From NCBI GenBank assembly GCA_025964685.1, contig JAOPYG010000377.1, forward strand, positions 1-64,000: a stretch of DNA of 64,000 bases. Direction: 5' to 3'. Below the pieces are notes generated by a model, which saw nothing but the letters and a program-made list of their open reading frames with translations, ran no database searches and was not told the origin of the DNA. Positions 14,271 through 24,254 of the stretch are shown here, one piece after another; position 1 is the first letter of the stretch, and the number at the start of each line of letters is the position of its first letter. This stretch comes from Actinoallomurus sp. (GTDB taxonomy: Bacteria; Actinomycetota; Actinomycetes; Streptosporangiales; Streptosporangiaceae). The position numbers and the translations under genes were made by a program.

Positions 14271-17200
14271 CCGAGACAGTGACGGTGACGCGGACCGTGA
14301 CGGAGCCGTTCCCGCTGACCGATCTGCAGGCGGGCTACCTGGTCGGGTCGAGCCCGCTCATGGAGCTCGGCGGGTTCCGTCCCACCCTCTACCTCGAGCT
14401 GGACGTGGTGGGCTTCGACCCGGATCGCGCGGAGCGGGCGATCAATCGGCTGATCCTCCGGCACGAGCACCTGCGGACCGTGGTCCTCACGCAGGGCGAG
14501 CAGCGGGTGCTCGACCCGGACGAGGCACCGCCGTTCCGCCTCTCCACCATCGACCTGACCGGCCTCACGCCGGACGGGCGGGAGGCCGCGATCGCGCTGA
14601 CCCGCGCGCGCATGCGCGACGAGGGACCCGATCCCACCGGATGGCCGCTCTTCGAGATCGTCGCCCAGCGGATCCGGCCGCATCGCACACGCCTGCACTT
14701 CGCGATGAGCCTGCTGCTGCTGGACTCCGGCAGCACCCTGCGGCTCCAGGACGAGTGGCTCCGGCTCTACCAGGATCCGTCCGCGACACTGCCTCCGGTG
14801 AGGCGGACCTTCCGCGAGTGCGTGCTGTCGGCGGCGGCCGAGGAGAACACCGACGCCCACGAGGAGCACTGGCGCTACTGGCGGGACCGGCTCGACGATC
14901 TGCCGGAGATGCCGCGGCTTCCGCTCGCGGGCCAGCCCGGAGCGCTCGACACGGTGCGCCTGACCCGCCGGACCTGTCACCTCAGCCGGGATCAGTGGCA
15001 GCGGCTACGGCGCAACTTCCGCGCCAACCGGGTGCTGCCGACCACGGCGCTGCTGCATGTGTTCGCCGAGGTCCTCGGAGCCTGGGCGGCGACGCCGCGT
15101 TTCTGCCTCAACGTCCTGCACCAGAACTGGTCGACCGGCCATCCCGAGGCCGAAGGCGTGGTGGGCCAGTTCAGCCAGACGCTGCCGCTCGAGGTCGACC
15201 TCCGCGGCGACGAGGACTTCTGGGCACGCGCCGCGCGGCTGCAGCGCCAGTTGTGGAAGGACCTGAAACACGCCGACGTGACCGGGGTGCGGGTCACCCG
15301 CGAGCTGGCCGCACGCCGCGGCTGGACGCCCCGCGCGGCACTGCCGTACGTCTTCAACAGCATGCTCGGACCGGGCCGGCGGGACGACGCTCCGCACCGC
15401 CCCGCCTGCCGTACGGTGACCAGCGGCATCCGCACGCCCCAGGTCCTGGTCGACAACCAGATCCAGGACGGCGTGGACGGGGGCATCTCCTGCGTGTGGG
15501 ACGTCGTGGACGACGCGTTCCCGCCCGGTCTCCCCGACGCGATGTTCGCGGCGTACCGGAGCATGCTGGAGCGGGTCGCCGAGCCCGACGGCGCGACGGC
15601 GGGCCCTGACCCGGTGTCGCGGACGCACCGGGAGCTGATCGCCTGGATCAACGCACCGGCCCCGGCGCCGGTCGACGAGCGTCTCGAGGACGGGTTCCTG
15701 CGCCACGCGCGGGAGCGGCCGCACGCACCCGCCGTGGTGACCACGCGCCGCACGCTGACGTACGGGGAGCTGGAGGCCGCCTCGCGGGCCGTCGCCGGCC
15801 GGCTCCGTGACCGGGACACCGGCCGGGGCGACATCGTGCCGGTCATCATGGCCAAGGGCTGGGAGCAGGTGGTGGCGGCGCTGGGCGTGCTGCGCGCCGG
15901 TGCCGCGTACTGTCCCATCGACGCCGCCCTGCCCGCCGAGCGGATCGACCACCTGATCGGTGAGTGCTCGGCCCGGGTCGCCCTCGGTCAGTCCCACACG
16001 CCCGCCGAACACCCGCTGCCGGTGCTCGACGTCGACCTGCTTCGCGCCGCCGGTGAGCCCGCGCCCGAGCGGACCGGTGACCCCGCGGACCTCGCCTACG
16101 TCATCCACACGTCCGGCTCGACCGGCAGGCCCAAGGGGGTGATGATCGAACACCGCGCGGCGATGACCACGATCACCGAGGTCAACCGGCGCGTCGGGCT
16201 GGCTCCCGAGGACCGCGTGTTCGGCGTCTCCTCACTGAGCTTCGACCTGTCCGTCTGGGACGTGTTCGGCACTCTCGCCGCCGGTGCCGCCCTCGTGCTC
16301 CCGGACGCCACGCCGCGGCCCGACCCTCTTGGCTGGGCGGGCGCCGCCGCCGCGCACGCCGTCACCGTGTGGAACTCCGTGCCCGCGCTGGCCGAGATGC
16401 TGGTCGAGGTCGCCGAGCAGCGGCCGGAGACGGGCCTCGCACCGATCCGCGCCTTCCTGCTGAGCGGCGACTGGGTCCCCACGACGCTGCCCGATCGGAT
16501 GCGGGACCGGTGGCCGGACGTACGGGTCATCAGCATGGGCGGCGCGACAGAGGCCTCCATCTGGTCGAACGTCTACGAGGTAGGCCGGGTCGACCCGGCC
16601 TGGCGCAGCATCCCCTACGGCACGCCGCTGCGCGGCCAGACCATGAAAGTCCTCGATCATCGCCTGGACGTGCGGGTGCCGTGGGCCACCGGCCGGATTC
16701 ACATCGGTGGCGCCGGTCTCGCCCGCGGCTACGCGGGTGATGAGGAGCGCAGCGCGGAGCGGTTCATCCGCCATCCGGGCACCGGCGAGCGCCTGTACTG
16801 GACCGGTGACCTCGGCCGGTACTGGCCGGACGGCACCATCGAGTTCCTGGGCCGTGAGGATCGTCAGCTGAAGATCCAAGGGTTCCGCATCGAGCCGGAC
16901 GAGGTCGAGGACGCCATCCGCAGCCATCCGGACGTGCGTGAGGCCGCCGTCTGCGCCGTGGCCGCGCCCGGCGGGCAGCGGCGCCTCGTCGCCCTCGTCG
17001 TCCGGCACGACGGCCACACCGCCGGCGCCGCGGCGATCAGCGAGCATCTGAGCGCCAAGCTGCCCTCCTACATGGTCCCCGGGCACATCCACCTGGTCGA
17101 GCATCTCCCCCTGACCCCCAACGGCAAGGTGGATCTGCCGCGGGCCCTGCGGACGGTCCCGATGCCGGCCGACGCCCACGAGGACGGGTTCACCGACGAC

Positions 17201-18187
17201 CGGGTGATGGGACGGCTGGCCGAGCTCTGGCGCGAGCTCCTCCAGGTGCCCCAGGTCGGGCCGGACAGCGACTTCTTCGCGCTGGGCGGCAACTCCCTGC
17301 TCGCGCTGCGCCTGCTCAACAGGGTGCGCGCCGAGCTCGGGAGCGACCTGCGTTTCGGGCAGATCTTCGAAGCCCCCACCGTACGGGCGCTCGCCGGGCG
17401 GATCCGTGAGGGGGGCCGGGCGGCGTCCTGCGCGGTCGGCCTCTCCACGGACGCCGGGCGCGAGCTGTTCCTCTTCCACCCGGTGGGCGGCTCGGTGAGC
17501 ACCTATGGGGAGCTGGCCCGCGCCTGGCCCGGCCCGGTCCGCGCCTTCCAGAGCCGGGCCCTCGCGAATGAGGACGCCGCGCCCGAACCCGACCTGAGCG
17601 CGATGGCCCGCACGTACCGGGAAGAGCTGCAGCGGCTAGCACCCAGCGGGCCGTACGTCCTCGGCGGCTGGTCGATGGGCGGCGTCCTGGCCCATGAGGT
17701 CGCCGGGCAGCTCGCCGAGCAGGGCCACGGCTGTGCCGTCTTCATGATCGACAGCACCGCCCGTGAGGGGCGGTTGCCCGAGACCGAGGCGGCCGGCCAC
17801 GTCGAGTTCCTCACCGACCTGGCCGGCGGCCGTCTCCCCGAGTCCGCGGCGTCGGCCGTGCGGTCGTCGCCCGGCACCGCCCGCGAGGTCGCGGTCAGGC
17901 TCGGGCTCTTGCCGTCCGAGGTCGACGAGACAGGCTACGAGCGGTTGATGCGGGTGCACGCCCACAACCTGGCGATATTGGCGGCGCACCGCCCCGCGAC
18001 CTCCGGCCTGCCGACCCTGCTGATCAACGCGGTCGACGGAGTCGGCTCGGCCGCGGACTGGCGCAAGGTGTGCCCGGCCATCGACGTCCAGACCCTTCCC
18101 GGCGACCACCACTCGATCGTCGCCCCTGACCGGGTGCCGGAGATCGTCGAACGCGTCATCACCTGGCTCGAGGCGAATGCCCTGTGA
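14264..18187 (+). CDS. NRPS: divergent Cy/C domain - A (Cys-like code) - PCP - TE
   Basis: FPLTDLQAGYLVGSS, SLLLLDSGS, A domain FDLSVWDVFG/WNSVPAL/LLSGDWVP/SMGGATEASIWS, PCP SDFFALGGNSLLAL, TE GGWSMGGVLAHE and GDHHSI. GTG start overlaps the TEII stop. Confidence 0.92.
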   Translation: MVTETVTVTRTVTEPFPLTDLQAGYLVGSSPLMELGGFRPTLYLELDVVGFDPDRAERAINRLILRHEHLRTVVLTQGEQRVLDPDEAPPFRLSTIDLTGLTPDGREAAIALTRARMRDEGPDPTGWPLFEIVAQRIRPHRTRLHFAMSLLLLDSGSTLRLQDEWLRLYQDPSATLPPVRRTFRECVLSAAAEENTDAHEEHWRYWRDRLDDLPEMPRLPLAGQPGALDTVRLTRRTCHLSRDQWQRLRRNFRANRVLPTTALLHVFAEVLGAWAATPRFCLNVLHQNWSTGHPEAEGVVGQFSQTLPLEVDLRGDEDFWARAARLQRQLWKDLKHADVTGVRVTRELAARRGWTPRAALPYVFNSMLGPGRRDDAPHRPACRTVTSGIRTPQVLVDNQIQDGVDGGISCVWDVVDDAFPPGLPDAMFAAYRSMLERVAEPDGATAGPDPVSRTHRELIAWINAPAPAPVDERLEDGFLRHARERPHAPAVVTTRRTLTYGELEAASRAVAGRLRDRDTGRGDIVPVIMAKGWEQVVAALGVLRAGAAYCPIDAALPAERIDHLIGECSARVALGQSHTPAEHPLPVLDVDLLRAAGEPAPERTGDPADLAYVIHTSGSTGRPKGVMIEHRAAMTTITEVNRRVGLAPEDRVFGVSSLSFDLSVWDVFGTLAAGAALVLPDATPRPDPLGWAGAAAAHAVTVWNSVPALAEMLVEVAEQRPETGLAPIRAFLLSGDWVPTTLPDRMRDRWPDVRVISMGGATEASIWSNVYEVGRVDPAWRSIPYGTPLRGQTMKVLDHRLDVRVPWATGRIHIGGAGLARGYAGDEERSAERFIRHPGTGERLYWTGDLGRYWPDGTIEFLGREDRQLKIQGFRIEPDEVEDAIRSHPDVREAAVCAVAAPGGQRRLVALVVRHDGHTAGAAAISEHLSAKLPSYMVPGHIHLVEHLPLTPNGKVDLPRALRTVPMPADAHEDGFTDDRVMGRLAELWRELLQVPQVGPDSDFFALGGNSLLALRLLNRVRAELGSDLRFGQIFEAPTVRALAGRIREGGRAASCAVGLSTDAGRELFLFHPVGGSVSTYGELARAWPGPVRAFQSRALANEDAAPEPDLSAMARTYREELQRLAPSGPYVLGGWSMGGVLAHEVAGQLAEQGHGCAVFMIDSTAREGRLPETEAAGHVEFLTDLAGGRLPESAASAVRSSPGTAREVAVRLGLLPSEVDETGYERLMRVHAHNLAILAAHRPATSGLPTLLINAVDGVGSAADWRKVCPAIDVQTLPGDHHSIVAPDRVPEIVERVITWLEANAL

Positions 18188-18227
18188 GCGGCGCGGACGA
18201 CGGAGACCACAGAGAAATGGAGACGAT

Positions 18228-19622
18228 ATGACGCACGACGAACCGCAGGGCGGTGCCGTGGAAGGTGCCGCGCGAGCCTTGCGCGGCTCCTTCGACGGCG
18301 ACGTCCACCTGCCGGGCGACGCCGAGTACGACACCGTGCGGCTGCCGTGGAACCTCAGGAACGATCCCCGGCCGGCGATCGTGGCGGAGGCGACCGGCCC
18401 CCGTGACGTCCAGACCGCCGTACGGGTGGCACGCGAGCACGGCCTGCCGTTCGCGGTCCAGGCCACCGGTCACGGCACGCTGGTGCCCGCCGACGGCGGG
18501 CTGCTCCTCAAGACGGCGCGGATGGCCGCGGTCGAGGTCGACGCCGAACGCCGCACGGCGCGGGCCGCCACCGGCGCTCTCTGGTCCGACGTCCTGGCCG
18601 CCGCGGCGCCGCACGGGCTGGCACCCGTGTCGGGCTCGCCGTTCGTCGGCGTCACCGGCTACACCCTCGGCGGTGGCGTCGGCTGGCTCTCCCGCGAGTA
18701 CGGCTTCGCCGCCGACAGCCTGCTACGGGCGGAGGTCGTGACGGCCGACGGCGAGACGCTCGTCGCCGACGCCGAACAGAACCCCGACCTGTTCTGGGCG
18801 ATGCGCGGAGGCAGCGGCAACTTCGGCGTCGCGACGTCGCTGGAGTTCCGGCTCCACCCGGTCGGCGACGTGTACGCGGGCATCTCCCTCTATCCGCTCC
18901 AGGCCGCCCCGGAGACGCTCGCCCTCTACCGGGAGTGGGCGCTGGAGGAGCCGGATGAGATCAACACCGCGCTCACACTCATGCAGCTGCCCGACGGGCC
19001 GCCGATCCCCGAGCCGATGCGGGGCCAGCGCCTGCTCGCCATACGGGTGTTCTCCACGCTGTCAGCGGAGGAGACCGGGCAGCGGCTCAAGCCGCTGCTG
19101 GGGGCGGCCGGACAGCCGATCGTGCCCGGCTTCGCCGTGATGGACTTCACGCAGGCCAGCGATGTGGTCGCCGGGCCGCCGCCACCGCCGCTGGTGGCGC
19201 GACAGCACATCGACCTGTTCGAGGAGATGCCGGACGGCCTGCTCGACACCGTGAACGACGCCATCAACCCGGACGCCACGTCGCCGCTCAACGCGATCGA
19301 GGTACGCCACTGGGGCGGCGCGATGGCCCGCCCCGGTCCCGGCGCCGGTCCGGTGGGGCACCGCGACGTCCCGTTCACCGTGATCAGCACGGCCATGTAC
19401 CCGCCGTCGGCCGACAGGGAGCGCATCGAGTCCTACGTGGACGACCTCGTCACCCGTACGGCGCCGTACGCCACCGGTGGGACGTTCCTCAACTTCCTGG
19501 GTGACCCGGCCCGCGCCGAGACCGCCTTCACCGCGGAGAACTACGCGCGGCTGCGTGAGGTGAAGGCCACCTGGGATCCCGGCAACCTCTTCCACCTCAA
19601 CCACAACATCCCGCCGGCCTGA
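18228..19622 (+). CDS. FAD-binding oxidoreductase, berberine-bridge-enzyme-like (paralog 1)
   Basis: PCMH-type FAD domain (VQATGHGTLVPADGG, VTGYTLGGGVGWLSR) and C-terminal FHLNHNIPP typical of BBE-like oxidases. Confidence 0.9.
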   Translation: MTHDEPQGGAVEGAARALRGSFDGDVHLPGDAEYDTVRLPWNLRNDPRPAIVAEATGPRDVQTAVRVAREHGLPFAVQATGHGTLVPADGGLLLKTARMAAVEVDAERRTARAATGALWSDVLAAAAPHGLAPVSGSPFVGVTGYTLGGGVGWLSREYGFAADSLLRAEVVTADGETLVADAEQNPDLFWAMRGGSGNFGVATSLEFRLHPVGDVYAGISLYPLQAAPETLALYREWALEEPDEINTALTLMQLPDGPPIPEPMRGQRLLAIRVFSTLSAEETGQRLKPLLGAAGQPIVPGFAVMDFTQASDVVAGPPPPPLVARQHIDLFEEMPDGLLDTVNDAINPDATSPLNAIEVRHWGGAMARPGPGAGPVGHRDVPFTVISTAMYPPSADRERIESYVDDLVTRTAPYATGGTFLNFLGDPARAETAFTAENYARLREVKATWDPGNLFHLNHNIPPA

Positions 19623-19640
19623 CGGCCCGGCCCCCACGGC

Positions 19641-19674
19641 GATCGCGGGTTCACAAAGGCGTGAACCCGCGATC
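19641..19674. terminator. Convergent hairpin terminator
   Basis: GATCGCGGGTTCAC-aaaggc-GTGAACCCGCGATC, perfect 14-bp stem between convergent genes. Confidence 0.8.
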
Positions 19675-19688
19675 GTTCTCGGTGGCTC

Positions 19689-20852
19689 TCAGCCGGGTTC
19701 GCCCGATCGGGAGTTGACGAGCGCGGGCACTGCGAGGAGCACGGAGGCGCCGGCGATGGCGAACACCAGCGACGGGCCGGAGTGGTAGATCGGCAGCCAG
19801 ATGACCGGCGCGAGCGCGGCGCCGGTGAACCGGAACGCCGAGACCGCCGACAGCGTGCCGCCGCGGTTGCCGGGCACCGCGCGCACGGTCAGGTCCTGCA
19901 GGGCGACCACCAGCATCGACGCCGCGGCGCCGGCGGCCGTCCAGCAGAGGGCCAGGACCGCGACCGAACCGGTGGTTCCGACGAACGCCACGAACCCGCC
20001 CGTCGCCACGGCGGCGACGATCCCGCACGCACGCGCGCCGTAGCGCCCGCACAAGGTGCCCCACACCGAGCCGAGCACCAGGCCGGCCACGCCGAACCCG
20101 ATGAGGGCCACACCGGTCAGGCCCGGGCTCGCGTCCAGGCGGTCGTGCAGGTAGAGCGCGACCAGGAAGGGCAGCGCGGACGCCCCGAGGTAGGAGAAGA
20201 ACGCGCCGCCGGCCAGCATTCCGACGTCGCGGCGGAAGAGGGGCCGGAACCGCGGCGCCGCCGCGCCCGGCCGCGGTTCGCCGGGTGGTGGCACGAGGCT
20301 CAGCAGAGCCGCCACCCCCGCCACCACGACGAACGCGAGCCGCCAGGTGTGCGCGGCGGCGAGCCCGCCGACCAGAGGGGCGAAGGACTGACCGGCCGCC
20401 ATGTAGCTGGAGATCACACCGACCGAGCGGCTGATGCGCTCCTTGCCGACCATGTCCGCGAGGCCCGCCACGAGCAGCGGGCCGGTGAAGGCGTTGGCGG
20501 TGCCGAGCACGGCGCGAGCCGCGAGAAAGACCCCGAGCGTGGGGGCGAACGCGCAGATCAGCGAGCCGGCGGCGTAGACGAGATAGGCGGTGCGGACGGT
20601 GCGCCTCCGGCCCCAGCGCTCCCCGAGCGTCCCGGAGACGAGCTGGGTGATGGCGAAGGGCACGAAGTAGGCCGTCATCGAGATGGCCACCGCGCCGCTG
20701 GAGGCGTGCAGCGACCCGCCGATCTCCGGCAGCATCGGCGCGACCGTCCCCCCGCCGAGGGGCCCGAGCAGCGCGCCCACGTAGACCGCGGAGACCGCGA
20801 CCCGCGATCCGCGGCCCGCGGGCGTCCGCTCCGGCAGGGTCCGGGCCGTCAC
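19689..20852 (-). CDS. MFS transporter (probable efflux)
   Basis: Multi-helix protein; MFS loop GERWGRRRTV. Confidence 0.88.
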   Translation of the reverse strand: MTARTLPERTPAGRGSRVAVSAVYVGALLGPLGGGTVAPMLPEIGGSLHASSGAVAISMTAYFVPFAITQLVSGTLGERWGRRRTVRTAYLVYAAGSLICAFAPTLGVFLAARAVLGTANAFTGPLLVAGLADMVGKERISRSVGVISSYMAAGQSFAPLVGGLAAAHTWRLAFVVVAGVAALLSLVPPPGEPRPGAAAPRFRPLFRRDVGMLAGGAFFSYLGASALPFLVALYLHDRLDASPGLTGVALIGFGVAGLVLGSVWGTLCGRYGARACGIVAAVATGGFVAFVGTTGSVAVLALCWTAAGAAASMLVVALQDLTVRAVPGNRGGTLSAVSAFRFTGAALAPVIWLPIYHSGPSLVFAIAGASVLLAVPALVNSRSGEPG

Positions 20853-20862
20853 CGGTCCCCCT

Positions 20863-22032
20863 TCATACGCTCCTCCCGAGATGGGCCAGGATCTCGTCGG
20901 CGGCCCGCGGCGCTCCGCCGGCCTCCCGCACGTGCTGCCGCATCTCGAGGACGTCGCGCCGCACCGACTCGTCGGCGGCGAGCCCGGCCACCGCGTCGCG
21001 GAGCCGGTCCGCGGTGAGCTCCTCCGGACGCACCACCCGGGCGAGGCCGAAGTCGCGGACCTGACGGACGAGCCCGTCGACCGCCTCCATCTGCGGCACG
21101 ACGACCAGCGGCGTTCCCTCGTACAGGGAGTGCATCACGGTGCCGGTCCCGGCGGAGCAGACGGTGACCGCCGCCTGCCGGAGAACGGCCTGGAACGGGA
21201 TCCACTCGTGGACCTCGATGTTCGGCGGCAGCGGGCCGAGCTGCTCGACTCCGGCCCCCGGCCCCACCGCCAGCACCGCGTGCCACGGCTGGTCGGTGAA
21301 CGCCTTGACGCACAGCCGGAAGAACTCCGGCTGCAGGTTGAAGGTGGTGCCCAGCGAGATCAGCACCACTGGGAACCCGTTGTCCGGCGGTTGCCAGTCC
21401 CCTTCCAGTGCGCGCCGCCGGAAGCAGGGCCCGACGAACACGAACTGGTCGTCGTCGGCGGCGTCGACGTACCCGAACCTGCTGGGATAGAAGACGATCT
21501 TCAACGCGTCCGGGTCGCCCCGCAGCCCGTGGAAGGCCACCTCCGGATCGACGCCGTGCATCGCGGCGAGCCGATCCAGCGCCGCGCGGAGCTCGTCGTA
21601 GGCCTGGTCGCCGATCTGCCGCGTGACGTGCTGGCTGACGCACCCGACCGGGAAGAGCCGTACGCTCGGCCGGTTCCACTTCTCGCTGAAGAGCTCCCCA
21701 ACGAAGCGCACGAAGCCGTCATAGACCACCAGGTCCGGCAGGTCGTCCTCGAAGAAGGTCTCGAGCACCGGAGTGATCGCCGCGCTCTCGCGCGCGCTGG
21801 TGAGCAGCAGCTTCGCGAGCCAGTTGTCGATGCCGGGCGGGAAGTCCCGCTGCACGTCGATCGTCGAGGAGTAGACCGGCACGGTGGCACCGGTGGAGGC
21901 GATCTCCGCCGCGTAGGCCTCGGTCGCCGGATAGGTCACCCGGTGACCGCGACGTACGAGCTCCTCGACGACCGCCAGGGTCGGCATCAGGTGGCCGGGC
22001 GCGGGTGCGTTGAAGAAGGCGATGTGTGTCAC
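20863..22032 (-). CDS. GT1-family (MGT/OleD-like) glycosyltransferase
   Basis: THIAFFNAPAPGHLMPTLAVVEELVRRGHRVTY N-terminus; ALGTTFNLQPEF-like and VTVCSAGTGTVMHSLYEGTPLVVVPQMEAVDGLVRQVRDFGLA acceptor/donor motifs. GTG start at 22032; longer ORF to 22332 rejected. Confidence 0.9.
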   Translation of the reverse strand: MTHIAFFNAPAPGHLMPTLAVVEELVRRGHRVTYPATEAYAAEIASTGATVPVYSSTIDVQRDFPPGIDNWLAKLLLTSARESAAITPVLETFFEDDLPDLVVYDGFVRFVGELFSEKWNRPSVRLFPVGCVSQHVTRQIGDQAYDELRAALDRLAAMHGVDPEVAFHGLRGDPDALKIVFYPSRFGYVDAADDDQFVFVGPCFRRRALEGDWQPPDNGFPVVLISLGTTFNLQPEFFRLCVKAFTDQPWHAVLAVGPGAGVEQLGPLPPNIEVHEWIPFQAVLRQAAVTVCSAGTGTVMHSLYEGTPLVVVPQMEAVDGLVRQVRDFGLARVVRPEELTADRLRDAVAGLAADESVRRDVLEMRQHVREAGGAPRAADEILAHLGRSV

Positions 22033-22070
22033 GGGGGTGCCCTTCCGGCTGCGGGTCTGCGGTGGTCGGC

Positions 22071-22901
22071 CTAGGCGGAGCGGCGGCCCCTGATCGAGCA
22101 GAACAGATGGCTGCGCGTGACCATGCGCGGGTCGCGCATCAGCACCTCGGTGAAGGTGTCGACCTCGTCCCCGCTGATCCCGGTCTCGATGATCTGCTCG
22201 CGTTTCTGGCTCACGTTGTTGGACAGCAGCCGCGAACCGGCTTCGCCGCCGGTCCATGCCTCGGAGTGCCAGCGGGTGCGCACCGAGGTCAGCCCCGCGT
22301 CCAGCATGGTGGCGTGGATCTCGTTGCCCCACTCCTGGTGGACGCCGTGCCTGCGGCCGACCTCATAGAGCGCGGCCAGGACGCGGCGGAACAGGCCGGC
22401 GTCCTTCTCGGTGGGCGCCGTCACCACGTACGGCTCGGAGAGGACGAACTCACCGAGCAGCAGCCAGCCACCCGGTTTCAGCGTGCCGGCGAGCCGGTGC
22501 ACGAGTTCGCGGCGGTTCGGCAGATGGTGCGTGAGCAGGCGGGCGTGGATGAGCTCGAACGGCCCGGCGACGGGCAGTGGCTCGTCCTTGCTCATGTCCT
22601 GCGTGTGGATGTCGACGTTGGGCTGGGGGGTCAGCATGTGGGTGTCCTGGTCGACCGCGGTGACCCGGCCGTCCGGGCCGACGAGCTCGCACAGCCGGTT
22701 CGTGATCGAACCTCCGCCGGCGCCCAGGTCCAGGCACGTCCAGCCCGCACCGACGCCGATCTCGTCGAGCTCGGCGTGGGTGAAGGGGTCGAGGAACGCC
22801 TCCAGGGGTGTCAGCTGCGCGGACACGTTGTTGAAGACGTAGTTGGCGATGTTGGGCATCGGGCTCCTCTGCCGGTCGGCCGTCGCGGAGGACTCGCTCA
22901 C
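22071..22901 (-). CDS. Class I SAM-dependent methyltransferase
   Basis: CLDLGAGGGSITNRLCELVGPDGRVTAVDQD. Confidence 0.9.
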   Translation of the reverse strand: MSESSATADRQRSPMPNIANYVFNNVSAQLTPLEAFLDPFTHAELDEIGVGAGWTCLDLGAGGGSITNRLCELVGPDGRVTAVDQDTHMLTPQPNVDIHTQDMSKDEPLPVAGPFELIHARLLTHHLPNRRELVHRLAGTLKPGGWLLLGEFVLSEPYVVTAPTEKDAGLFRRVLAALYEVGRRHGVHQEWGNEIHATMLDAGLTSVRTRWHSEAWTGGEAGSRLLSNNVSQKREQIIETGISGDEVDTFTEVLMRDPRMVTRSHLFCSIRGRRSA

Positions 22902-24080
22902 GGCTCGTAGCTGAACAGTTCCTTGTCTCGGTACGTCTGGTCGCGGCGGTCCATCGCCTTGAGCAGCAGGTCACGGACGCGCGCCACGATGGGGTTGGTG
23001 GTGTGGCCGAGCCGGGACACCAGCCTCGAGTGATTGACGATCTTGCTCGCGCGCCGGGACCGGACCCGCTCGTACGTGCGCAGCGCGGCCGGCACGTCCG
23101 ACATGGAGCCCAGCAGGACGGCGAGGCGCGCGGCGTCCTCGAGGGCCATGTTGGCGCCCTGGCCCAGCACCGGGCCGATCGGGTGCGCGGCGTCGCCGAG
23201 GAGCACCACCCGCCCGGCACGCCAGCGCTTCAGCGGGTCGCTCTCGTACACGTCGGTGACGACGAGGTCCTTGATGTCGCAGGAGGTGATGGTCTCGGGC
23301 AGCGGGCTCGACCACTCACCCCAGACGTCCAGCAGGTCCGTACGCGCGGTCTCGATCGGCTTGGCCGGCCAGCTGCCCTCCGGCGCGTTGACCGTCGCCG
23401 TCCAGAACAGCCGCCTGTCGTCGCAGGCCTCGGCGAAGAAGTGCCCGCCCGGCCCCACGAAGCAGAATCCGTCACCGTGTTCGGCGGGCCGCTTGGAGAT
23501 GCCTCGCACCGAGGTGAATCCGGCATAGCGGGGCCGGGCGTCGGGCGCGACCGCCTTGCGGAGGACGGAGCGAACCCCGTCCGCGCCGACCACGACGTCG
23601 CCCGTCACGGTGCGTCCGTCCGCGAGCCGCAGGGTCGCGGTGTTCCCCTCGGTGTAGGCGGCCTTGACCTCGGCGCCGTGGTGGACGGTGATGGGCGCGG
23701 GACCGTCGCGGCGCGTCGCCTCCGCCAGCAGCCGGTGGAGTTCCGCGCGCAGGATGCCGACGAGCGGCGCACCCCACTTGTCACCGAAGCCGTCGAGCTC
23801 CCTGCTCTTCAGGAGCCTTCCGTCCGAGGACATGATCGGCATCGGCGCGGCGTGCCGGTCGCTCGGCCATCCGGCCTCCCGTACGGCCGCGCCGAGGTCA
23901 CTGCTGATCCGGTCGACCGACTTGACGCCGTTCGGGGTGAGTTCGACGCCGGAGCCGGTGTTGCCGAAACTCCTGGCGCGCTCGAACACCTCAACGGCGA
24001 CGCCGCGCTCGCGCAGGCCCACGGCGAGCGCGAGCCCGCCGATACCGCCACCGGCGATCAGCACCTTGATCGAACTCATA
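22898..24080 (-). CDS. FAD-dependent aromatic monooxygenase (salicylate/PHBH-like)
   Basis: KVLIAGGGIGGLALAVGLRERGVAVEVFERA; DVVVGADGVRS; VVLLGDAAHPIGPVLGQGANMALEDA. Confidence 0.92.
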
Positions 24081-24142
24081 TCAGTCTCCCGGCAGCCGCG
24101 GACATGCCCTTTCAGGATCCTTCTCGGCGGGCCACAAGCGCG

Positions 24143-24159
24143 CATCTCCTGAATTGCTC
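24143..24159 (-). promoter_or_regulatory. Cluster motif site 1 (reads GAGCAATTCAGGAGATG towards the 24080 gene)
   Basis: Matches 17-nt motif shared by ten intergenic sites. Confidence 0.75.
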
Positions 24160-24254
24160 ATATTCGTATTCGGGTAAGAGCCTTTCGCTGCCGTGATCCG
24201 TTCCATATTGTCGAAATTCACGGTAATTCCGGGAAGACCTTTGGACGGTGGCAG

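Noticed and set aside
22033-22332. N-terminal extension of the glycosyltransferase ORF
   Set aside because: Out-of-frame overlap with the methyltransferase; GTG at 22032 with THIAFFNAPAPGHLMPTL is the family-typical start.
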